From assembly GCA_030248215.1 (NCBI GenBank), contig JASANG010003092.1, forward strand, positions 1 through 64,000: 64,000 nucleotides of DNA. The letters are read 5' to 3'. Position 1 is the first letter of the stretch. Each line of letters begins with the position of its first letter. Shown in pieces: positions 45,640-58,000 of the stretch. The notes under the pieces were generated by a model, which saw only the letters and a list, made by a program, of their open reading frames with translations, did no database searches and was not told the origin of the DNA. The stretch is from Enoplolaimus lenunculus (taxonomy: Eukaryota; Nematoda; Enoplea; Enoplida; Thoracostomopsidae). The position numbers and the translations under genes are program-made.

Positions 45640-48283
45640 GAGGTGCCAAAGAATGTTCATTCCGTTTTTAAATCGTTCCGCTGCAATATTGGGTTGCCTA
45701 TTGGAGGGCCCGTTGCCAAGGGCGAGGCAGGGGGGCTCAGCTCCCTGGAACAATTTTGGTCCCACTTGAAATTTTGAATTTTGCTTGTATGTCATCGAGA
45801 AAACCGTTGCATGCGCCTCCTAAAAAATGTTTAGCACCCTTCCATGGGAAGGTGAGCTGGCTACGGGCCTGACAACGTGTTCGGTTGCTGATAGATTATC
45901 TGTGTTATTTGAGGGGTGTAACAGTATATATCTCAGTATATTCCTATTATTCCAAAGGTTAAGTCTAAATTTCAGGGCAAAAACAAGTTCCACCGAGACT
46001 AAAAAAGAGCCCTGCCAAAGACCTTCATTTTCCGAAACCGAGACTCCCATCCCTGATCATAGCCACCTCTATTTTATGGTACCTAGGGAAAACTGGATGA
46101 CCTTAAGCGAAACATGGAGCAAAACAAATACGAATGGCAACCGAACGCAACGTTACATAAACATAGAATAATGCAAAAGAGTCGTTGTTAATAGAGTGTT
46201 AAAAATGCATCGGCGTGAGACGTTAAGCTTTGTCACGTGCACGTAACCGCTTTGAATACCTTAGGCCATTTAAGTAAGAATTGTTAGCTACGTTCTGATA
46301 TTTGAATGTAATCTGGTATATTTGAATTATTTATCTGGCTCCGGCTCCGAACACACGGCAGCCAAAGATAACTCATAGTTGTACTTTAAACTACAGTGCT
46401 CCAATAAAAAGCAATCTGTCTCAAATTCGAGTTTAGCCGAACCGTTTAAAATTCTTATCAGCTCAATACCAACCTCAACATTTTTATCCGCTAGTCATCT
46501 CAAATGCCTTGATACAAGACAGGCACCGGGGGGCGCATAAACGATATGAAGAAAATATATCCCCTTAATTTCTGGACGCAAAAAATAGTATTTTGCAGGA
46601 TTTAGTATATTCTACTCGCAAAAAGTTTTCATATTTCCGAAATAAAGTCCTTGCTTTTCCGCAAGGAAGAGCTGTCTAGCAACTGTGTAAAAGCCAGTTT
46701 CTTTTTCTCACGGTACTTTAATCTCGATGTGTGTGTCAGTGTGTCTGATGTCGCATTTCAATTTTTTTCCTGTCGAGACTGTTTTTAACTTTCTTCCTGT
46801 AGACGACAGGTTTCTTTTAGGCACATTGCACTTGACTTGGCGGATTTGAGACATAACCGTCAAATGGTGTTTATGTTTATCATATTTTTGGGCGTAGTTG
46901 AGGGTTGTAAAAAACGGTACGCTCCTATTAACGTGGACCATATCTTCATGCTTAAAGAATAGCACCAAGATTTAGTTGTTGTTTAATACTAGCGGTTTTC
47001 AACGACTGGAAATGTCACAACTTAAACATACTCATGGTTTCTGAGAATTTAGTGTTTACTATTAGCGGATCTAGACGGAGGCGAGGGGGCGTACACTTCT
47101 CCCATCAGAAATTTTTTTTATGATTGAGGTCCATTACTTTAAAATTTTCCTCTCAGAAAGTTTCTTTGTAAAAGAATACAATTTTTCCCCTCAGAAATTT
47201 TTTGGTGATAAAATGATAACGTCCTTCCAAATTTTGTTTCATAACACTTGCCAGCACGTCCCCTCTGTCAGAAACGTTTGGATCAACCGCTGGTGCTTAC
47301 TGCTATATTTTTACGAATAAAAACGTTTTGGGGGGGGGTAATGACAGCGGCGCTGGGTGCTGCTTAAATGGTTTAAATTTAAAAGTAAAGTTTCAATTTC
47401 CTTAGTCACCATTCAGATACCGAAATATTTTTTCAATTAGACTTTCTACATATATCATGAAATTTGAACATTTTTATGAGAAAGAAAAGTCGAAAAACTT
47501 TTCAATTGGTTTAACGTTGATACGTCGTAATAGTTTAGAATTAATACGTTCTGAATTTTAGTGCGCAACAAATTGTTATTTGCAAAAGATATACCCACCC
47601 GAAGTCTAAATCTTGACTACTTCGCTACTCTGGCCCGTAGACCAGGGGGGTGGGCGCAGGAGGGTGTCAGCCTTTTTGGAAAAGTTTTGGCCCGCCATAA
47701 ACATTTTCAACCTTGCTTGTACATCATCAAAAACTCTTGTATGCCACTCCTGAAAAAAACTTTGCCCCTAGCAAGGGGAGCTGCCTGCGGACCTGTCGTT
47801 GCTCTGAAATTATCGGCCTTCGATGACATGAAAGATTTACTTACGGCCCTGTTCGTTCAGTCCATAACACAATCAATTTTGTTCTATTAGAAGTTTTGAC
47901 CGACAAAATTTAACAATTTTCGCTATTTTTATATATTCATTTTCTTACGGTAAACAGAATGAATACCGCGTTGTCTCTGTAGACACAAGAATTGAACTTT
48001 TTGCGTTACAGATGTCCACGTTTTCTCACAAAACCCTCGGGAGCGATATATATTTCCCATAGAATTATATGCTTAAAATTGATTCTATAGCTTTCGAACC
48101 ACTGCGGAATTTTAACTGTATTTCTTCGAATAAAAATGTGTAGAAACTGGTTAAGATTTGGCCCAACGACCGCCAGCTTAAAGGTTGTAGTATGCTTTTT
48201 TTTGTTCGGAACAGCGTTGCGTATTGTTTAAAAATAGGTTTTTTGATACGACGCACGACGCCGCACGGTGAGTATACAGCAAG
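45640..48283. other. Gene-free stretch with hAT-like fragments
   Basis: CCTGTAGCCAG to GAGCTGGCTACGGGCCTG (about 45640-45872) and CCCGTAGACCAGGGGGG to GAGCTGCCTGCGGACCTG (about 47632-47803) are worn copies of the CAGGCCCGTAGCCAG MITE, each with a CCCTAGCAAGG-like subterminal word. Bases 47068-47220 relate to the 93-bp array at 33461. No gene was recognised. Confidence 0.45.
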
Positions 48284-48464
48284 CAATGGCGGATGCATGG
48301 GGGGTCACCCCGGCCGTGCCCCCCCCCCACCCCTACAGCATCTCGACAAAAATTATATAGCAATTTTGTGACAATAGTTCGTGGTTTGTGTGCTGGTCAA
48401 AAGTAAGTTTATTAGCTGTGAAATTTTGCCCCCGCCCCATTTTGAGATCCTGGATCCGCCACTG
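48284..48464. mobile_element. hAT MITE with CAATGGCGGAT/ATCCGCCACTG ends, copy 1
   Basis: The flanks ACAGCAAG (48276-48283) and AAAGCAAG (48465-48472) match at 7 of 8. The ends are CAATGGCGGATGCATGGGG and CCTGGATCCGCCACTG. The interior is almost the same as the copy at 49679, including ACAATAGTTCGTGGTTTGTG. Confidence 0.85.
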
Positions 48465-49678
48465 AAAGCAAGTCTTTAACTTTCTGCTTGATGTCAGCAG
48501 TTTGCTGCTAAAATTGATAAAACAAATGTACAAATGTACCGAGGTATGCTTATATGCCGCATAGTATCAGTAGATAAGCTGAGTTTTTTATGATACGGGT
48601 TAAAACTTTTATTATTTTAATTTTTTTAAAAATGCATTTTGGTTTGCAGTTGAAGCAATTGAAACGCTGAATCTCAAAGGCTCATACCATGGACCACCGG
48701 TGTAATCTAATATTGATTGTGACGAGACTGTAGTGTTAAATAAGTACATTTTTGGGTGCGCAGCAAAGACGTCTTAAATTTCACAAAAATTCGTATATTC
48801 TTAGTAGTGGATCCAAATGGGAATGACAATGCATCACCTCCTACCAATACTGCCGTGCTAAAAATTTTGCGATCCAAATCACCCAATTGAAAGTGGCAAT
48901 GTGTTTTTAGCCAAATAGATGAAAATTACTTCGAGGTTACGAGTAAACGAGTTCAAATATAATTTTGCGCCTTTAGCGCATTGGTCAATGTTAAATTATC
49001 ACAAAAATTTGCCAAAAATGCGCTTTTTAAAACTGTCAAATTTCGGAACCCAAAAATGTATCCTCCCGCGCCAAAAAAATCCTCAATACGTCACTGCATA
49101 TTTTTGATCGTTGACTTCATGATATCATCCAGTGATAAGTAATACGTCAGACGACTTCCGGGTATTGAAAACATTAAGTTAGTATTACAAGCAAAAACAT
49201 CCTATCCTTTACATTTTTCATGATAAATTATTTTTCTATGGCAAAGTTAGCGGTTGAATTTTGACCAAAACTAAATTAACAACTTCTTTTTACAGACGAC
49301 CAGGTCACGCACATAAGCTTTATAGTTAGATTCTGGCAAATTTCATTTGGTTATTTGGTTTTAAACCCGAGCATTCGTGTTTATAAACATGAACTTTGTA
49401 CAGGTGCCGTTGACAGGGGTGCAGTTACACCGACCCTTGGGTATTTAAGCAATTTTTAGCAATTTTATACAAAACAAAGTATTTAGAGTGATAGGTATAC
49501 TTAAAAATAGTAAAATTTGCAGCTGCAACATTTGTAATTTCCTCCTGTTTACCAAACAAAATAACGGCAACGATGGTTATAATGATTTACCTACTGTAAA
49601 CACTCGGAATACGGCTATTTTAATGTGTTGACGTATAAATCGTCATTTTTTAGCTATGTCGTTTTTCTGAATTAGTTC

Positions 49679-49850
49679 CAATGGCGGATCCATGGGGGGC
49701 CCACTCCGGCCGTGCCCTCAACAGCATCTCGACAAAAATTCTATAGCAATTTTGTGATAATAGTTCGTGGTTTGTGTATGGGTCAAAAGTAAGATTATTA
49801 CCTGTGAAATTTTGCCCCCCCCCCATTTTGAGATCCTGGATCCGCCACTG
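49679..49850. mobile_element. hAT MITE with CAATGGCGGAT/ATCCGCCACTG ends, copy 2
   Basis: A perfect 8-bp duplication ATTAGTTC flanks it (49671-49678 and 49851-49858). It shares most of its sequence with the copy 1.4 kb to the left, so the two inserted recently from one source. It is non-coding. A TGGATCCGCC end fragment also occurs near 59625. Confidence 0.9.
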
Positions 49851-49979
49851 ATTAGTTCATTGCGTTAACTTTATTAGTTTTGAAAACAAAATTGTCGGTT
49901 TTATCGCGAGTCCGATTATTTTAAACAGCATTGGTTTTACTGTTGCGTTTTTAGTTTATACAAAATTTTTCAAAACAAC

Positions 49980-50183
49980 GGCCCACGTACAAATCGGGGG
50001 CAGAACGTTTTTAGTGACAGTGCAATTGAGTAAGTTTAAGCTTTAGATTATTTTTTAGCTTGGTATAGGCTTCGGCTTAGGCTTGTCTTAGGAATATGCT
50101 TATTCTTACGCTTAGGCTTAGGTTAGGCTTAGGCTTAGAAATATGCTTATAATACGGTTCCGCCCCTGTTCTTTACATTGGCC
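49980..50183. mobile_element. TTAGGC-array MITE, long form, perfect 8-bp duplication
   Basis: AAAACAAC flanks both sides (49972-49979 and 50184-50191). The left end is GGCCCACGTACAAATCGGGG and the right end GCCCCTGTTCTTTACATTGG followed by CC. Between them are two blocks of GGCTTA units (around 50072-50095 and 50110-50135), each followed by AATATGCTTAT. Confidence 0.85.
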
Positions 50184-50584
50184 AAAACAACTTACCTTGA
50201 TGATTAGTTTTTGTCTTCCCCCACACTTTAAGTAAGCCGTAGAATTTGGTCTACACTCAACAAAAACATTGGGCAAAGGCATATACAATTAGCTAAGTCT
50301 TTTTCTAAACCTAAAGCCTGAGCCTAAGCACCGGTTAAGCATGTGGGTAGCAGTATGCAGGAGCCGAATGATTTTCAAATTAAGTACACATGAAGTTTAA
50401 AACGACTTTAAGACTGGTCACATGCGAGTATGTTTCGAAAGCCACAAACGTTTAAATGATTTCGAGTGTTCAAATTAAAGATTTCAGAAGGCTTTTGGTG
50501 ACAAAAGTTGCAAAATACTTCCACTGATCATCTCCAAAGGGTTTATGTCATTCTGGTACACTTAGCTTTCGTGCGGAAACGATG

Positions 50585-50655
50585 TTGTTAATTGGATAGA
50601 TGGCGAAATATTAGCTTTTCACCCCGTGCTCCCAGGTTCAAACGTTGAAAAAACA
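50585..50655 (+). repeat. tRNA-like SINE head
   Basis: TTAATTGGATAGATGGCG (A-box-like) and CCCAGGTTCAAACG (B-box-like) are spaced about 35 bp apart, with CTTTTCACC where the anticodon loop would lie. The acceptor stem cannot be formed. It resembles the head of a tRNA-derived SINE; the body and tail were not delimited. Confidence 0.4.
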
Positions 50656-50948
50656 TTTCGCAATCGTACGCGTTCACAAGGTAGCTTATTTGGAGTTTGG
50701 GATATCGCAAGCAAAACAGCAGCAGATAGCAGATTAAAACCAAAAACTTTCATAATGGTCAAATCACTGGAAGTCGTCTAGGTATATTCCGGTGAACAAT
50801 TCAATTAGTGTACGCAAATTATTGTAACTATTAATAGTAGAATTTTGAATTTTCAGCTCGGCGAATAATTTGCATATCGGACAGCTTTTAAAGAATTAAA
50901 TATGTACTGGATTCTACTGAATCAGCGTGTTCCATTAGTGGTGCAGTG

Positions 50949-51108
50949 ATGACGGTCCCGTTTGATGGTTCTTCGTATTTTTGGACGTGCATCCACACCT
51001 CGAATGGTATTCGATCTCAGCCACCGGTGTACTCATGTCGACCCCTGCTCAGTCATCTGACAGCGCGTTGTGCCATAGCATTGACCCTCTTGTCAATAGT
51101 GATTTCAG
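50949..51108 (+). CDS. Candidate first exon with signal peptide for the Ig-domain gene
   Basis: ATG 50949 opens 53 codons plus one base, ending at a strong donor, TTTCAG|GTACGT. The last 17 residues include a hydrophobic run, CAIALTLLSIVIS, preceded by arginine, as in a signal peptide or signal anchor. The phase (1) is exactly what exon 2 at 55033 needs (G|AT gives Asp). The intron would be about 3.9 kb. The hydrophilic N-terminal part of about 38 residues is long for a signal peptide, so a later ATG or another exon cannot be excluded. This is inference from frame and hydrophobicity only. Confidence 0.4.
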
Positions 51109-53869
51109 GTACGTTAAACATTATTTGGACAGATTTTATTTTGGTTTATTTTTAAACTTTAGTTTGAAGTGTTACAAATTTTTAGGTTGGCTGTTGCTAC
51201 TGGAGCCCGTAGACAAAAGGGGCCAGAGAGGACCTACACACAAAATAAATTTTCTTATATTCAAGAAATATTGTCTAAAATTTAAAACAATTATGTCTTA
51301 ATACAGACTCTAGCCAGACGTATATGTCTTGAATTCCAGACTGTTATTTTTTAAAATTTTCAGAAATATGGGTCTGAAATTTTTGAGACTTAAAAAGTTT
51401 GAAATTTAAGACTTTGTTTCATGAACGTTTAAGACAACTATTTCAGAAATATAGGACAAAAGGGGCCAAAGCTCAATAAAATACTCGAATTTTACAAACT
51501 AATGTACGTCCAAGACTTAAACGTAGGTAAGGGAAGCCTGAGATCAGCCCGAAACATCTATGAAATTCTATTATTTATATACACTGTGAAAAATATAAAC
51601 CGAGCAATTTTTTTACATACACAAAAATCAGAAAATTAACTCTTGAATATAAGACAACTATTTTTTGGAAGGTAGAAATTTATGTCTTATAAATTGCCAA
51701 CAGTAATTTTTTGAATATAAAACTTTTATGTTTTATTCATTTCAAAAACGAATTTCTGATCTGTTTAAGGCGATTCATGTCTGAAATACCAGACATTTGC
51801 CCCTCCTGAAAATTTTTTAGCCCCCCCTAGCAAGGAGAGCTGGCGACGTGCCTGTCGCTAATAGTGTCGCCGTTGAGCTCCGAATTGGCACTACTAATCA
51901 AACATTTTTGTTTACAAATTGTTATGCGGTGTCAGGACGACGCCAGATGGCATTAATATAGTAAAAAACTATAGCGCCACACTAAATTGTATTTTTTTCT
52001 AAATACTATTGTAAGATATTCAATTTTAATTTTACATTTCATTTTTGTTCCAGTATTTATTTTAAGTTAAACTCGTTCAAAATGTTTCCAAATTTATCCG
52101 CTCTGTAAAAACCCCGAACAGCTCAACAACCAATCGAGCATAATTAGCTATTGCCTTAGAGTAATTTGACTAAATTAGACTTCGTAAGATTGGCTTGAGC
52201 TAGCACGCTTTTGTACGCTTTCTCTCCACGTTGAACGCTAAGGTTCTGGCTTAGACGAAGGCCTACGGTTGCGCTAAACTTTGCTGTGTCGAACGCCACC
52301 GCGCGCCACCGTACGCCGCTATTCGTCGCTAACCAAGATATGGACAAAGCTTATTTGGTGGCGTGCGACAATTTTTAATAAACAAATTTTATCTTGCCGT
52401 ACACCGGCGCGCGGGGGGCATCCGGCGGTGTCTGGCGGCACGCGGTGAGTAAAGCGCAACCCGAAGGCTAAGGCAAACCCTTTGCAAACCTAGCGTAAGC
52501 GTAAATCTACGCGAAGTCTACACGAACCTTGACATTTTTCCAAACCACACTTCTGTGCTTCCCTGTTCAATCTAATTACGTAGATTTCGTTTAAAATGTG
52601 AACCAATTTTCATATCGAGCGCTTGAGCATTTCATAAACGAAAATCATATGTGCTCCAACTATTAACGCATAGAGCAACCCAGTGGTCACCACAGGCTGG
52701 CACCTAAAAAGCCGCTTGGGGGTATTTTATTCAGCATTCACAAGCTGAAATTATATAGAAATGGGTTCCTGCACTGGTCAGTTTCTAAATTAGTTTCTTC
52801 GCGGAGAAATTCTACGGTGGCCACACAAAGTAAACGTCCTTGAATAGTCGAATTGAACGGAAAACTCATGATTCTTTTGTTAGTAGGAGAAAACACGGTG
52901 CAAACAATGCAGCTTTGATAGATAAAATCATGAAATTTGGAAACATAAATGGCCACGGAGATAATAAACAGTAGCCCAGTGTAGATTGGTTCAAGGGTTC
53001 AATAAGAAAACGTTGAAATATAAGAATTGGACACAAATGAAGAATGATCAAAGAATGTTTTCAGTTGAAATTGGTACAAATTAATTTGCAGTCACTCAAA
53101 AATTATTGTGATCGGCGCATCAAAACAATCGTTAGTCATATCGGCCAATGTTTTACAGTCTGTTTGAGTATAGTCCTACGACTACAGTCGAATTGCAGTT
53201 GCAAAATAAGTATTCGGTCAGGCTTGATTTCTTATATGCTTCAGGTAATCGATTGCCAACACACGGTTCCGATTCCAACCTACCATCTCACCGCAAACAC
53301 GTCTTGTATTATCACGATATGCTCAGTTCAAAGACTGGCTCAAATAATAATACTTTCCAGCTTCAAAGTTATAACGTAAGCAAAGTATAATTTTCAAATT
53401 AGATTCGTTTGAAACACTACTTTGACCAGGACCGTAACTGTAGGGTTGGGTTTCTGGAGCGTCGCACTCTCTACAATCATCTTCGTCCCTTCTCTCTGAA
53501 GATTTTTTCACTGAAATAAAGGAATTTTATTCAATGGCACATCTTGATTTGCAGGATGTATCCATAAACCCGCCCCCCTGCCGAGCAGAAAATGTTTCGA
53601 TACAAATGGTTCATCGTAAGCTTAAAATGTGTTTTCAAGCTAAATAGCTTAAAAAATGTTTGTAAATTTTAACGCAGCGAAATATTTGCAAACATGCTTT
53701 AAAAACAATAAAAATTCGACACTTAAACAGTTTCTTCTTTGTCCACCAGAAAATTCCTGGTTTGCCGCCGATTCTATGTTAGGCAAGTTTCCCTTCTCAT
53801 CCTAGCAAAGTTATGACTGCCTTCGTTAACCATTTTCCCGGTTTCGGGTTCGATTTTGAGGCAAATGTA

Positions 53870-54119
53870 CAGTACAGGATTGTAAAAACAGCGTAATAAC
53901 ATTTTTAAGGCTAAGTCAAAGCGTATGAATGGGCTTACGCTTAAGCCTATGCCTATGCCTTAGCCTAAGAATGAGCCTACACTTAAGCCTATGCCTAAGC
54001 CTTAGCGTAGGAATGAGCTTACACCTAAGCCTAAGCCAAAGCAAAAAAATAGTCTAAAACTTAATCATACTTACTCTATTGAAGTCCCGTCGAGAAACGT
54101 TCCGCTCCTGATTTTTGCA
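53870..54119. mobile_element. TTAGGC-array MITE, long degenerate copy
   Basis: It has several blocks of CCTAAG/CCTATG units (AAGCCTATGCCTATGCCT and others), the core AGTCTAAAACTTAATCATAC and the right end CGTTCCGCTCCTGATTTTTG. The left end is eroded, so the start is approximate. Confidence 0.55.
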
Positions 54120-54737
54120 TTGTTCTATTTTGAAAACCAATTTAAACCAGTTAAAACTAACCGGATACGGGTTTAAGAAAAGTTGTTAAGTTATATTTGA
54201 CATGGAAATTTTACGAATCGAATATAAAAATTATGAATTCTAGCAGTTCTACTGTAACTTTCTACAAACATTTTTATATTTTAACCTTTGTAGCTAAATT
54301 AAGGGTAAAAACGTGAGTGAATGCCGAATTGTTCAATTAATTTTCAACATTTTCTACCCGTAGTCATACGGACATTAGTGATTGAGGCGTGGCTGACCCG
54401 ACTTGGAAATCTTCTGGGACTCCAACTAGAAAACTTTCAGTTTCACGGTAGCATGTCATATGAAACGCTTAAATGCCGTTTCTGAAATAATTTTTAGCCC
54501 CTTTCCTAGTAGGTTGACCGGAACACGACCTTCGATCTAAAGCCAGTTTGAGTGCAAAACCAGGAAATTAAAAGGTATATCATGAAGTGAGGATAGAGTT
54601 GAGACAAGTAGGTATCTAGATCAATATACTATAGAGGGAACAAAACAAAATTTAGGATGTTGATTTCGCGAAACTTAGAAGCGAGGCTAAACCTTTATCT
54701 GGAAGAAGCCAAATTGTTCTAAAGGGTTGAGCCCCCT

Positions 54738-54952
54738 GGCCCATGTATAGAACAGGGCCGGCCCAGTAGTATAAACATATTCCTAAGCCTAAGTCAAAGC
54801 CTAAGCCTAAGCGTAAGGATGAGACTATTCCTAAGCCTAAGCGTAAGCCTAAGCCTAAGCCTAAGCCTAAGCGAAAAAGTTCGTGTAAAGCTTAAACTGA
54901 CTCTATTACAGCCACACCGGAAAACGATCAGGTCCTGTTCTATACATGGGCC
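54738..54952. mobile_element. TTAGGC-array MITE, long form
   Basis: The left end is GGCCCATGTATAGAACAGGG and the right end CCTGTTCTATACATGGGCC, with nearly perfect pairing. The interior has two blocks; the second has five CCTAAG units in a row, interrupted only by CGTAAG. The flanks AGCCCCCT and GGCTTTCT do not form a clear duplication. Confidence 0.8.
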
Positions 54953-55032
54953 GGCTTTCTTATGTTACGGACCAGGGTAGTAACATAATTTTCACGCAAT
55001 TTAGACAAAATATTACAAACGAAACGACAAAG

Positions 55033-58000
55033 ATATGCCGTATTTTGTTGTTGATCCAAGAGATACTCAAGTAACTGTGCCCGTTGAGAGTACAGCATTG
55101 TTACACTGCCGCGTTGGAAATCAAAAAGACAAAAAGGTTGGTGCCGCCGTTATCAAAAATTGCTTATGGGCAAATTTAAATTTCTAGCCGCTAGCAGGTA
55201 ATTTTCTCTTGCTGACACGCCGCCTCATTCCTTCCAAAGCCTCTGTGTAAACGGTTAGTTCCGTAGGAATATTAGGGCAAACGAATTGTGCAATAAGTTA
55301 TATATTTAGTTATTGTTAACTCTTTTAAAGTTGTTTAAATCTAGGGCCAAAACTTTCAAATATGTAGCACCTATCACTAATTGTTAGTAAATATTATTGT
55401 CGTAACGAGGTTAAGGTTTTCTCTAAAATTATTTGTATTTATTAGAGCATTGTTTCGCATAAAATCTATGTTTCTTTTTACCTGAAAAATTTTTTGAGAA
55501 CCATTCACTGTTTGAATATAAGACATCCCATTGACATGTTACAACGATTTTTACTCAACGCTAAGATCCGTAGTTGACTTGTATTTTAATGAAAAATTTC
55601 AAAAACTGGATACTACTGAATGTTTTCTTTAGCTAACGTATATTTCACAGCGAAGTCGTTTCTTGTTGAATTACTGATAATTTTTAAAATTTGTATATTG
55701 GCCGGCCGGTCAGTGGGAAAAGTGGTAATTGCACAACACTAATTTTCAGGTTGCCTGGATTCGACACAGCGATCATACCATACTGACGATTGAAGACACA
55801 AGATTTACAAGCGACGGCCGATTTCGTTTATCTTATCGCAATGAAACTAATGATTATTTGTTAATAATCAGGTTAGCATAGTATAATATTCTAGATTGTT
55901 GAAATATGCCAGATCCGCAATTCTTGTAAACATATTTAGCGTCACTGGTGTGCTTTTGTAAAACTGCTGGGAAGAAAAAGTTATCAAGTTGGCCTCGAGT
56001 CTCTAGCCCGATAAAGTTAATGCGGCCCCTTAGTTTATCTTCATAAAAATAGATTGTAAAAATTATGAAATTTAATTTTACTTACAGATACGTACGCCAC
56101 GAAGATAGCGGAACATACACATGCGAGCTAGCCACAGAACCACCTCAACGAATGCATGTTCAACTTGCTGTGATAGGTTAGTTAGAATTATATTTTGTTT
56201 CGATTTTTGAATTTCGTATTTTCTAGTATTTCTGGGTTAGAAAATTCGAAAGGAAAATTACGTTAAAATGTTAATGAATTCAAACTGCGTTTTAAGTTTA
56301 TGTTCGCTTACAACTCATGGACCATGTTACTGTATAAGGGGCGTCCAGGTTTCTGGTGGGTCTACAAAAAAGTAGGTTTAGATTCTAGGTTACCTTTTTT
56401 GCTTAGGCTTAGGCTTACGCTTTGGAACTCATTTTTGCAACGCTTGGGTTTATGCTTAGGCTTAGGAATACGCTTAATCTACCGTTACGCCCCTAACAGT
56501 AAGCTTGGCCCAACTTATAATGCAACAAATTGCATTGACGTATTTCTAATTTACTGGAATGTTATACAATAAGCAACTTTAATCTGTTGCATTATAAGCT
56601 GTAACGAAGAATTGCCCTAAAATGCGCTAACACGCTTTGTAAATTCCCAGCGTTTTGAGCTGAAGCCACATTCCAAACAGTGTATAGCACCAATCGCCAG
56701 TTAGTAATAGGTTTTCAAACAGCAAACTGCAAACGCGACACATCTCTAAATCTACACAAACGTTGATCAAATCAAATGCGAAAAATGTGCTACGTTTCTA
56801 AGCTCACCCATTCAGTTCGAAATATAACTGATGTATATCCAATTTGAGATAGGTGCTGCATACAGTTGAGAATATGGGCACTAATCTCAATTTTAGCGTA
56901 CAATGCAACAAACGCAATTTAGTTGATTTTAAATACAGTACTTTTTGCAGCAAATGGAATTGCTGATTTGTGCGCATATTATATTCTCAAATGTATGTAG
57001 CACTTTTCATCAGTTAGTGATACATCTTGTAACTGTCGAATCATAAAATAATCAGGTTAGAAATGCAGCTCTTATTTTGCATTTATCTCTGTGCAAATTT
57101 TTGATACCTGCAATTGTACGAGTTCATCAGTTTGAAAATTTGAAAAACGATCGCTAACTGGCGATAGGTGCTATACACATTTGAGAATATAGGCTCTAAT
57201 TTTAGAATATCGTGCTTCTTTGACCGGTCCAGAATCAGCTGCGTTAGGATCAACGTTTAAGCTGACATGCTCAGTTCATTTACCCCGCAACACAAAGGAT
57301 CTCTCACCTGTACGATGGTACCACAATCGAGTACCGTTTGCGTTTGATAGTGCCAGTAAGTGTATGCTCGGAGCTAAGACGGAAGTCACGAAACCTTCAG
57401 CCTACGCTTGAAAATTTGAGCACTGCCCCATAGAAAAATTCACCCCATTTGTAATAGGTATGCGAAATCTCCTCATGATTACCTGGGATTATATTAGCAC
57501 CCGAAAACATTACGTTGACCTCAGCCTGACTGGAAGAGTTCAATGTTACATTACGTTATGAGTCCGGGTGCCTTCAGTTGTTTAAAAAAACGCTAAACCT
57601 TAGCAGAGTGCTAAGGGGCACATTGCGCAATAAATGGTGGCGATGTACGTATCGTGCGGCGTACGATCTTCCACTGCATAATAATATTTTTTAAATCTCG
57701 AAATTCATGCCTGCATTTTAACACAATAGGAAGCTCTGGTACATTTTCCGTCACATTTAAGACTAAGACTTATGCTTTAGGTTTTGGCTCAGGCTTAGGC
57801 TTCAAGCGTGTACGTAAACTGACCCTAAGTCTAAGCCTGCGGTGGTGGGGAGCGTGTAAGAACCCGGAGCGTGGGTAATATACTGTTCACCATTTTGCAG
57901 GAGTTAGTATTGTGCCATCATGGGTAGACACATCTGACGGTACATACAATTCGCAACTTGTCGTTCGCCAAGTAACCGCAAGCGATGCTGGTAATTATGC

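Larger units (their letters stand above)
51109..55032. other. Probable intron 1 or upstream region of the Ig-domain gene
   Basis: Contents: a worn CCCGTAGAC-type hAT element (51204-51867), a GC-rich foldback (about 52295-52450; CACCGCGCGCC and GGCGGCACGCGGTG) and two TTAGGC MITEs (53870 and 54738). On the minus strand, 53323-53512 reads as an exon-like segment after a TTTATTTCAG acceptor, encoding a charged tail (SSERRDEDDCRECDAPE) to a TGA; no partner exon was found. Confidence 0.4.

Noticed and set aside
54780-54880. CCTAAG arrays as evidence of a chromosome end or telomere
   Set aside because: The arrays are short, degenerate, enclosed by MITE inverted ends and found many times within unique sequence. 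This is an internal transposon feature, not a telomere.
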